21,660 nt of DNA from positions 1-21,660 of the forward strand of contig CAXQNK010000106.1 of NCBI GenBank assembly GCA_964225175.1. Reading direction: 5' to 3'. The notes beneath the pieces were generated by a model that searched no databases, was not told where the DNA came from, and was given only the letters and a program-made list of their open reading frames with translations. This DNA comes from WTJD01 sp964225175 (GTDB taxonomy: Bacteria; Pseudomonadota; Gammaproteobacteria; Xanthomonadales; SZUA-36). Below, in pieces: positions 1 to 6,249 of the stretch (its first letter is position 1; every line of letters starts with the position of its first letter). Position numbers and translations under genes: made by a program.

Positions 1-119
1 CCAATAGATCTTCACCTTCCTCGTTAAACTCAGGCCCTGGTGAATCCTCTATCACCACCTGCACGTGCTCCAGGGCCTCATGCACCCAATTGGGCAATCG
101 GTCCAGTGTCGACTGCACG
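1..119. repeat. 119-bp terminal direct repeat, left copy
   Basis: Bases 1-119 are identical to bases 21542-21660. A perfect end-to-start repeat of this size is what a de Bruijn assembler leaves when it closes a cycle at k=119. The molecule is therefore either circular (unit length 21,541 bp) or a unit bounded by direct repeats. The repeat lies inside the 5' part of a metallopeptidase-like gene on the minus strand. No replication, partition or mobilisation gene is seen in the window, so a plasmid is not obvious. Confidence 0.97.
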
Positions 120-145
120 ATTTCTTCAAATTCTTCAGATTGCAT
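1..145 (-). pseudogene. Zincin-like metallopeptidase (DUF1025 type), 5' part at the contig join
   Basis: Reading the minus strand from the ATG at 145 gives MQSEEFEEIVQSTLDRLP and then a segment with VVIEDSPGPEF. This matches the N-terminus of the small 'metallopeptidase family protein' group (DUF1025/COG3824), whose members are about 110-140 aa and carry a C-terminal HExxH zinc motif. Codons 1-48 lie here, and the frame continues across the contig join at 21541 (see 21447-21660). The joined product is 79 aa and never reaches the zinc motif, so it should be inactive if the join is real. If the sequence left of base 1 instead differs from that before 21542, the gene could be intact there. No clear ribosome binding site precedes the ATG. 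The family assignment comes from remembered motifs. Confidence 0.6.
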
Positions 146-612
146 ATGCTTTTCAGGAGGACGAGCGACCCGTTTGCAAGCACTGTTCCAGTTCCGCCAT
201 TGGTTTATGCGGCCTTTCGGCCAGTTTCTATCGCAATCACTCCCCTCCGGATGACCACCTGTGGTGCCGGCGATCGGCAGTGTGCAACGCCGTAGGGACG
301 CTTGGCGTTTTCGTAATTGCGCCGATCGTCAATGTTCGCTGGACCACCTTCCTTTCGCATGGTTCGTGTATGCCTGCTGTTCTACAGACGGCCAATCGCA
401 CCCTACTTCTGCACGGAGCCATGAGTCAATCATTCTGAGCATGCAGGATTTCGGTGCCCAGCTCCCTCGCTGGCGTTTAAAGCAGGCCGAAAACAGGCTG
501 ACGCCAAGACACTGGTTTCAACGCTCCGCGCGGGGGGGTCGCCACGCAGTAGAGTTCTATGAAGCGCTGAGCCGTCAGCAAGCGCCTTTCACCAAGAGCC
601 CGCAATAATAGC
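146..612. other. 467-bp stretch with no supported gene
   Basis: This gap lies between the metallopeptidase start at 145 and the stop of the sigma-54 activator at 613. Open frames exist on both strands, but none has a recognisable domain, a good ribosome binding site or a plausible composition. I found no tRNA-like fold and no convincing terminator. A short GGCC-tttc-GGCC hairpin lies near 210-225. The stretch may hold the metallopeptidase promoter on the minus strand and the end of the regulatory transcript. Confidence 0.5.
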
Positions 613-2040
613 CTATCCCGCTTTATGCGCCCAGGCTGATCTTTTGCGGTACAAGGTGGATGGACTGACCGTCAGCACTTTTGCCGCCTCGGTGACATTG
701 CCGCTGCAACGCCGGATGGCAGTCTCGATGATTTCTCGTTCAAGCTCAGCCAGCGACCGGCCTTCCGGCACCCAATCCTCGGAAGCCTGTCGACCAAGCT
801 CGCCGATAACATCGGCGCCGGCTGGATCGCTGTGCACGAACGCTTTTTCGGATTCGCTCGCAGGACGGCGATCCCTGTGCATCGACGCCGGCAACATATT
901 AAGCTCGACCTCAGGTCCATCATTGAGGACGATGACACGACGAATCACGTTGTGCAGTTCGCGGACGTTTCCGGGCCACGGATGCGAGAGGATCGCGGCA
1001 CTGGCCTCAGTACTCAACCCGAAAAACTGCTTGCCCTCCTCATTGGAGGTTCTGCGAAGGAACTCCTCGGCGATCAACACCGAATCATTATCTCGGTCTC
1101 GCAATGGTGGCAGATGTAAAGGGATCACATTCAACCGGTAATATAGATCCGCACGGAATCGGCCTTCCCGGACTTCCTTCAGGGGGTCCCGATTGGTTGC
1201 GCAGATGACCCGCACATCCACATCCTCGGTTTTTTGGCCACCGACCCGCTGCAGGGATTCCGTCTGCAAAAACCTCAGTAACTTGGTCTGCAGCGCGACG
1301 TCCATCTCGCAAATCTCGTCGAGGAGCAGGGTGCCCCCATCGGCGCGAAGGGCGGCACCCCGCCGGTCGGCGACCGCCCCAGTAAAAGCTCCTCTGACGT
1401 GCCCGAATAATTCGCTCTCGATCAGGTCCTTGGGAATCGCACCGCAATTGATGGCTACGAACGGGCCATCCCGACGCGGGCTTGTCCTGTGAATGGCCTC
1501 CGCACAGAGCTCTTTGCCTGTGCCGGACTCCCCGGTCACGAACACGGTGGCCTTTGATTGGGCCACATTTTCGATGGCGTTGTAGATGGCCTGCATCGGC
1601 CGGGACGATCCAATGAACCCCTCGAAGCCAGAGCGCCCTGATTGCTCTTTAATGCTTCGCTTCAGAGAGCTCAACTCAAGCGCGTTGCGTGCGGTGACCA
1701 GCAACCGATCGGCGGCGAGTGGTTTGACCAGGTAGTCCTTGGCCCCCATTCGCAGAGCCTCCACCACCCGGTCCGTGGAAGAATCACCCGTGACTACGAT
1801 CACCGTTGTGTCAACGCCGCGTTGACGTATTTCAGCCAGCAGGTCCAGACCATCACGGTCCGGAAGCTGCAGATCGAGGAGTATTACTCCGTAGCGATGA
1901 CAGGTCAGGTCACCCAGTGTTTCTGCAGCCGTCTGACACACATTCACCGTGATGCCCGCTTTCCTGAGTTGCGAGGCGTAGACGGTGGCCAGTGAAACGT
2001 TGTCCTCAATAAGCAGGACATCACAAAATTCTTTAACCAT
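613..2040 (-). CDS. NtrC-type sigma-54-dependent response regulator
   Basis: This 475-aa protein is the likely transcription output of the phosphorelay. The domain order is REC (about 1-120, acidic residues E12/D13, phosphoacceptor D56, K106), AAA+ sigma-54 interaction domain (about 140-375) and a Fis-type helix-turn-helix (about 425-475). The Walker A motif GESGTGKE is at 170-177, the sigma-54 loop GAFTGA at 217-222 and Walker B GGTLLLDE at 235-242, all intact, so it should be a working enhancer-binding ATPase. I chose the ATG at 2040 because the REC fold starts at once (MVKEFCDVLLIEDN) and because it overlaps the kinase stop by 8 bp, which suggests translational coupling. Its probable targets are the two sigma-54 promoters at 11772-11787 and 12061-12076. 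It resembles the PEP-CTERM regulator PrsR in layout, but I cannot call it PrsR. Confidence 0.93.
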   Translation of the reverse strand: MVKEFCDVLLIEDNVSLATVYASQLRKAGITVNVCQTAAETLGDLTCHRYGVILLDLQLPDRDGLDLLAEIRQRGVDTTVIVVTGDSSTDRVVEALRMGAKDYLVKPLAADRLLVTARNALELSSLKRSIKEQSGRSGFEGFIGSSRPMQAIYNAIENVAQSKATVFVTGESGTGKELCAEAIHRTSPRRDGPFVAINCGAIPKDLIESELFGHVRGAFTGAVADRRGAALRADGGTLLLDEICEMDVALQTKLLRFLQTESLQRVGGQKTEDVDVRVICATNRDPLKEVREGRFRADLYYRLNVIPLHLPPLRDRDNDSVLIAEEFLRRTSNEEGKQFFGLSTEASAAILSHPWPGNVRELHNVIRRVIVLNDGPEVELNMLPASMHRDRRPASESEKAFVHSDPAGADVIGELGRQASEDWVPEGRSLAELEREIIETAIRRCSGNVTEAAKVLTVSPSTLYRKRSAWAHKAG

Positions 2041-4246
2041 GAAGTGACCCAGTTGTCGGGGACTTAGCGTAGCTTTGAAGGGACACGAGCAATTCCCCTG
2101 TGGCGTCGGCAACGCGATCGAGTGTCATTGCTATGGCTCTCTCGTTGTCATTAGTTTTTACGAAATTTTCAATCTCGCGAGCGACCGCCGCCAGCGCCAA
2201 TCCCCCAAAACTTGCTGCGAGACCCTTGATGGCATGGCAGGAACGGCCCAGGTCCTCGACACGCCCCTGTTTTGCGAATGCGATCGCGTTTCCCCGATGT
2301 TGCTCGAGGTCCTCACACACCTGCCCAAACACTTCCTGAACCTGTTCGCTGGACAGCCCCTTGATCGACGCCCTCAGCGTCTGGTCATCGAGACCGGGGG
2401 GAAGTTGAGCGACATTTTCGTGAGCTCCAAGGCATTCGGCAGCAGCAAGAACATTTTGAATGGTTTCATGCAGAATTTCCCGCCTCAGGGGTTTGCTGAG
2501 CACCTCGTTCATGCCCGCCTCGATGAATCGATCCCATTCCGAAGTGAACGCCACCGCCGTCACGCCTATGATCGGAGTGCCTGCGTTTTTGTTACCGCCG
2601 AGGTTGCGGATTTGAATGGTTGCATCGACTCCGTTCATTCGGGGCATGGAGACGTCCATCAGGATAAGGTCATAGGTTTTCTGCTGGCAGGCCGCGATGG
2701 CATCAATGCCATCACTCGCAAGATCGACCGCGCAACCGAACTTCTCCAGGTGCATCCGCGCAACCAACTGATTGGCCGGCACGTCTTCAACGAGGAGCAC
2801 TCGAGGTTCGGCTCCTTGCACCGTTTTCAGGACACTGAACTCCGAGCCAACGTGTTTCGCATACTCAGGTTCAGTTGCAATTGCAAAAGGCACACAGACA
2901 CAGAAAGTGGTTCCCTCTCCTAAAACGCTCGAGACCCTGATTTTTCCGTCCATCCGATTAACGATCGAGCGACATATCGCAAGACCCAGGCCGGCGCCAC
3001 GCTGCGTGTCGCCATAATCATAAGAGGGGTGACGGCCATTCGAGCGCCTTACTACTTGTGAAAACTCTTTGAATAAGTGAGGCAAATCATGCCGGGCGAT
3101 TCCGATGCCCGTATCCACCACCTCGATTCTCATGGAATAGTGCGCGGGGTCCGAAGTGAACTCGCTATCGTGTTTTATCTGCACGGAAATCAAGCCGTCA
3201 CGCGTGAACTTGATGGCATTGGACACCAGGTTATTCAGAACCTGTGCGAGACGCCCGGCATCACCCACCAGGGATCCCGGGACATTCGGGGCGATTTCGA
3301 GCTTTATGTCGTTGCCCCGCGTCCTTGCCTGGGGCTGCCAGAATTCGATCATTTGTTGGGCCAGCTTGTGGATCGAAAACGGACTAGGTTCCAATTGAAT
3401 TTTGCCCGTCTCTAGCCTGGAAAAATCAATCACGTCGTTCAGCAACATTCTCAGATTTTCCCCACTCGCCACAGCGACATCCAATAACTCCCGTTGCGGT
3501 TCATCGAGCTGGCTGTCCTCCAACAGGGACAGCGTGCCCAGCAAACCATTGATCGGGGTTCTGATTTCATGACTGATCATTGCAATGAAACGTGACTTCG
3601 TGAGATTCGCTTTCTCCGCCTCCATGCGTGCCTTGACCAAGACTGTCTGGGTGTCTTCGAGTTGTCGCAGTCGTTTTTGGAGCTGTGATTTTGAGTGCTT
3701 AATTTGCCCATCGACCAACTTAATCTGGGTCACATCCTGGGCCGTGGCGACAACGATCGCTGAGTCAAAGCTTTCCAAACTGCTAATCTCTCCGACCAGC
3801 CTTATCCACCGCACATGGCCATCTTCTCTCCTGATCCGAAATTCCACCTCGGCTTCGGCGCCAATGGGATAGCCGGCCCTCTCGTGTTCCCTGATTATGG
3901 AAAACACCTTGGCACGATCCTCGGCCACGACCAGGGACAAAAACCGCTTCCCTTTCAGGAGACGCGTGCTCGAGTCCAGGCCAAACAGCAGGTAAATACC
4001 CTCCGACCAATAGACGGAATCAGTCTTCACCTCCCAGACAATCGTGCCTATGTTGGCAGCACGCTGTGTATTCAGCAGTTCGCGCGTTTGCGCACCCACG
4101 GTTTTCTGTAATTGCTCGGCAACCCGGCCCGATTCCGCAACAGCCGCCCACAGCGTCTTGCTCTTGGTTTCCAACAGGCGTTCGGCTTTCAGTCTCGCCT
4201 TGCGCTCTCGATTAATTCTCTGAGTCAGCGCTTGAATCTCGTCCAA
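2033..4246 (-). CDS. Hybrid sensor histidine kinase (coiled coil-PAS-HisKA-HATPase-REC-HPt)
   Basis: This soluble-looking 737-aa tripartite kinase has no transmembrane segment, which fits control by a cytosolic partner such as H-NOX. An N-terminal coiled coil (about 5-62) is followed by a PAS domain (about 63-178), then HisKA with H226 in ISHEIRTPING, and HATPase with NNLVSNAIKFT (N box, about 338-348), DTGIGI (378-383) and GAGLGLAI (417-424). REC follows with D531 and K585, and a C-terminal HPt with H671 in CHAIKG. Phosphate can thus move H226-D531-H671 and on to the sigma-54 regulator encoded next. The frame is open upstream to 4354, but that part overlaps the H-NOX gene. The TTG at 4246, two bases after the H-NOX stop and with GAGG upstream, fits best. 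That start is inferred. Confidence 0.93.
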   Translation of the reverse strand: MDEIQALTQRINRERKARLKAERLLETKSKTLWAAVAESGRVAEQLQKTVGAQTRELLNTQRAANIGTIVWEVKTDSVYWSEGIYLLFGLDSSTRLLKGKRFLSLVVAEDRAKVFSIIREHERAGYPIGAEAEVEFRIRREDGHVRWIRLVGEISSLESFDSAIVVATAQDVTQIKLVDGQIKHSKSQLQKRLRQLEDTQTVLVKARMEAEKANLTKSRFIAMISHEIRTPINGLLGTLSLLEDSQLDEPQRELLDVAVASGENLRMLLNDVIDFSRLETGKIQLEPSPFSIHKLAQQMIEFWQPQARTRGNDIKLEIAPNVPGSLVGDAGRLAQVLNNLVSNAIKFTRDGLISVQIKHDSEFTSDPAHYSMRIEVVDTGIGIARHDLPHLFKEFSQVVRRSNGRHPSYDYGDTQRGAGLGLAICRSIVNRMDGKIRVSSVLGEGTTFCVCVPFAIATEPEYAKHVGSEFSVLKTVQGAEPRVLLVEDVPANQLVARMHLEKFGCAVDLASDGIDAIAACQQKTYDLILMDVSMPRMNGVDATIQIRNLGGNKNAGTPIIGVTAVAFTSEWDRFIEAGMNEVLSKPLRREILHETIQNVLAAAECLGAHENVAQLPPGLDDQTLRASIKGLSSEQVQEVFGQVCEDLEQHRGNAIAFAKQGRVEDLGRSCHAIKGLAASFGGLALAAVAREIENFVKTNDNERAIAMTLDRVADATGELLVSLQSYAKSPTTGSLHG

Positions 4247-4248
4247 AA

Positions 4249-4797
4249 TCAGACCTCTTCGTCTCGAACCAGCACGAAAGTGGCTCTCGTCTGCCCATGG
4301 GGCGTATCTCCCTGCATCTTCACTACATATTTCTGGCCCAGATGAGCGCAGCATCCCTCAATCAGGCCCATCGCCATCATCGCAAACGGGCGATGTGACT
4401 CGTAGGTGACAATGATCTGTTGGGCGTCCCCGGACGCGACGATGCGGGGCGGACTCGAGTCATAATAGAGCTTCTCGATCTCGGCATGGATATGGCCCTG
4501 TACCCCGTAGAGAAAGGAAAACAGGTCCCCCCCATGAAAGTCAAATTGCGGGTGCAGTTCCATCAGGCGTTCAAAAAGTTCATATCCAAACTGGCGCATC
4601 AGGTCACCTGCGGGGGTATCAAGATACCTAGATGCGCTGTCAAGCAGCTTGATTCCCTCGACGTGTGAATAATTTCCCACGGCGGTGAACGCGCCCTCGT
4701 CTTCGAGGCGAGCGTCATTGATGATCTGCTCAGCTACGCCTAGACTGGCGCGACGCTCCACAAAGAGCAGCAGTTCCGTGAACACGAAACCCTTCAA
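4249..4797 (-). CDS. H-NOX (heme nitric oxide/oxygen binding, HNOB) sensor
   Basis: The 182-aa length is that of bacterial stand-alone H-NOX proteins. It opens with the family-type MKGFVF. It carries the proximal heme ligand H104 (in GHIHAEIEKLY) and the diagnostic heme-propionate motif Y132-x-S134-x-R136 (YESHR). It should therefore bind heme and sense NO. In characterised bacterial systems H-NOX pairs with an adjacent histidine kinase and changes its activity when NO binds; here the hybrid kinase follows after 2 bp. The start is TTG at 4797, supported by the family N-terminus and by AGGGG about 7 nt upstream; an ATG just upstream is out of frame. I see no long hydrophobic segment that would suggest a membrane protein. 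The NO response is inferred from family knowledge. Confidence 0.93.
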   Translation of the reverse strand: MKGFVFTELLLFVERRASLGVAEQIINDARLEDEGAFTAVGNYSHVEGIKLLDSASRYLDTPAGDLMRQFGYELFERLMELHPQFDFHGGDLFSFLYGVQGHIHAEIEKLYYDSSPPRIVASGDAQQIIVTYESHRPFAMMAMGLIEGCCAHLGQKYVVKMQGDTPHGQTRATFVLVRDEEV

Positions 4798-5064
4798 ACC
4801 TCATCCCCTATCAAACAACGCAGAAGCTTTTGCGAGCCAACATGATAGCCGGGGCATTGAAGCACATCCAGTGCCGATGTGCTGGAGATTCTCATGGCAC
4901 ATTCAGTCCCGGTCGCGGGGCAGCGCACCAATTCGCGCCAAGCGTGATGCCTCGTATTAACGAAGCCGCAGCGGACAACAGCATCCCGTCCAGAGCAAGG
5001 CCGATTCTGGAAAGTCGTTTTCCGCACGAGCGTCCCAGTTTCGCAGCATTGCATGGGTCTTTGT
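4798..5064. other. Intergenic region upstream of the H-NOX gene
   Basis: The 267 bp between the H-NOX start and the stop of the REC-HPt gene is the longest gap in the leftward block apart from the end region. It has no gene I can support; a minus-strand frame covering 4794-5165 runs about 100 bp into the REC-HPt gene and matches nothing known to me. The gap probably holds a separate promoter for the H-NOX/kinase/regulator genes. A near-palindromic site lies inside it at 4861-4883. I did not find a -24/-12 element here. Confidence 0.5.
4861..4883. promoter_or_regulatory. 8-bp inverted repeat upstream of H-NOX (candidate operator)
   Basis: AGCACATC, seven bases, then GATGTGCT: both 8-bp arms are perfect. 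It starts 64 bp upstream of the H-NOX TTG. The spacing suits a dimeric regulator, but no T-tract follows, so it is not a good terminator. Function is inferred from position only. Confidence 0.4.
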
Positions 5065-5769
5065 TCACGCCGGGGCTTCTTCGTTGGCCCGTCTCCGAGA
5101 AGCCCTATGATGTGTTTCGAGCGCATCGCCAATTCGATCACGAAGCGAGAGAATCGAGACCTCAAACTGCTCTAGTTGACCGACAGACAATGCCGCGCAG
5201 ACGGATTTCGCCGCCGAAGCGATTCCGGGGAAACCAAAATGAATCGCCGTACCCCGGAGCCTGTGGGCGATGCGACGGGCAGCTAGAAAGTCAGCGTTGC
5301 TCCGGGCCTCCTCTATTTCAACTTTTGTCTCCGCAAGGAAAGTGATGTAGGAGGAACACAACTTCGCGCCGCGACCGTATTGCTCCGCTTTCATTCCAAT
5401 CCGGTTGGCAATGACTTCTCGCAAAGAGGCCAATTGATGGCTTTTTTCGATGACCAGGTCACAGCCCGCACTCATGCATTGCAATTCGGTTTCTCGGTCG
5501 ACGTCAGCCGTCAATGCGACCACGAGGGTCGAGGAGGGTACGTCCGGCATGAGGTCCAGGCCGTTTCCATCGGGAAGATCGAGGTCGAGCAGAATGAAGT
5601 CCGGCGCGAACCTGAGCGCATGACGAAGAAATCCTCGCGCTTCACCCAGGCTTGAAGTTTCAGAAATCCGGGTGCGATCGTCCTCAAGCATGCTGCGCAG
5701 GTAGGTGCGCATGGCCTTGACATCCTCAACCAGCAAGCCTGTCAACGGCCGGGCGCTAAGCTCTTCCAT
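5065..5769 (-). CDS. REC-HPt response regulator / phosphotransfer protein
   Basis: A 234-aa protein with an N-terminal REC domain (about 8-125: acidic E15/D16, phosphoacceptor D62 in LLDLDLPDGNG, K109) and a C-terminal HPt domain (about 135-225) whose phosphoacceptor is H169 in RRIAHRLRG. It has no DNA-binding or enzyme domain, so it probably relays or drains phosphate in the phosphorelay formed with the hybrid kinase. The frame is open to 5826. The ATG at 5769 is preferred because it starts close to the REC fold and overlaps the upstream REC gene by 14 bp; ATG 5793 is an alternative. It is transcribed with the EPS genes upstream, 267 bp before the H-NOX gene. Confidence 0.85.
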   Translation of the reverse strand: MEELSARPLTGLLVEDVKAMRTYLRSMLEDDRTRISETSSLGEARGFLRHALRFAPDFILLDLDLPDGNGLDLMPDVPSSTLVVALTADVDRETELQCMSAGCDLVIEKSHQLASLREVIANRIGMKAEQYGRGAKLCSSYITFLAETKVEIEEARSNADFLAARRIAHRLRGTAIHFGFPGIASAAKSVCAALSVGQLEQFEVSILSLRDRIGDALETHHRASRRRANEEAPA

Positions 5770-6247
5770 GATACTTCGCCGCTGCCTGTCCATGGCGTGA
5801 AATACGGGTGTTCCATTCACGGACAAGATTCAAGATTGAGCGGACGGTTCCCTGCAATGGCTCTGAGGGTTGCCGGGGCCTCTTCCCGGTTTCCAGGAAC
5901 GCCTCGATAAGCGCTGTCATTTTTTCCAACTCCTCGAGACTGCCCTTGTCAAAGGCACCCTCGCAATCTTCGAGCACCAAGTTGCGCAGGAAATCCCGGT
6001 CAAGAAAGGCGGAGTAGGCAAGGAGCAGACTGTTAGGGGCCAGTTTCCTCACCCTCTGCATTAAATCCTGCCCACAGCTGTCTTCCCCGAACTCTCGATC
6101 TATGATGTAGATGTTGAATCCTACCGGGGCAATGGGGTTACTGATACCGACAACTTCGAGGCGGGGAATTCTTGAACCGAAAAACCGAGTCAGATGCTTG
6201 ATCACAAAAGGATCATCGTCAATGATAACTAAGCGTGGATTGTGCAC
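5756..6247 (-). CDS. Stand-alone REC domain protein
   Basis: A 163-aa protein with one receiver domain (about 4-125): acidic cluster D10-D12, probable phosphoacceptor D50 in YIIDREFGED, S79 at the Thr/Ser switch position and K101 in FDKGS. The remaining 40 residues contain no recognisable output domain, so it may act by protein contact or as a phosphate sink. The start is GTG at 6247, two bases after the stop of the chain-length gene, so the two are likely translated from one message. The residues after the phosphoacceptor are not the usual x-x-M/L-P, which makes it a divergent REC. Its partner is inferred to be the local phosphorelay. Confidence 0.8.
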   Translation of the reverse strand: MHNPRLVIIDDDPFVIKHLTRFFGSRIPRLEVVGISNPIAPVGFNIYIIDREFGEDSCGQDLMQRVRKLAPNSLLLAYSAFLDRDFLRNLVLEDCEGAFDKGSLEELEKMTALIEAFLETGKRPRQPSEPLQGTVRSILNLVREWNTRISRHGQAAAKYHGRA

Positions 6248-6249
6248 GG

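Noticed and set aside
40..438. Plus-strand 132-codon open frame near the left end
   Set aside because: It runs antisense to the metallopeptidase start, has no domain or plausible ribosome site and has a Cys/Pro-rich shadow-like composition.
613..2040. Assignment of the sigma-54 regulator as PrsR of the PEP-CTERM system
   Set aside because: The domain order fits any NtrC-type regulator, its partner is an H-NOX-linked kinase rather than a PrsK-like one, and the PEP motif is absent.
3910..3925. TGGCACG inside the kinase gene as a sigma-54 -24 box
   Set aside because: No TTGC follows at the required spacing, it is on the strand opposite to the kinase gene and there is no gene for it to drive.
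4794..5165. Minus-strand 123-codon frame in the H-NOX upstream gap
   Set aside because: It overlaps the REC-HPt gene by about 100 bp in another frame and contains no recognisable motif.
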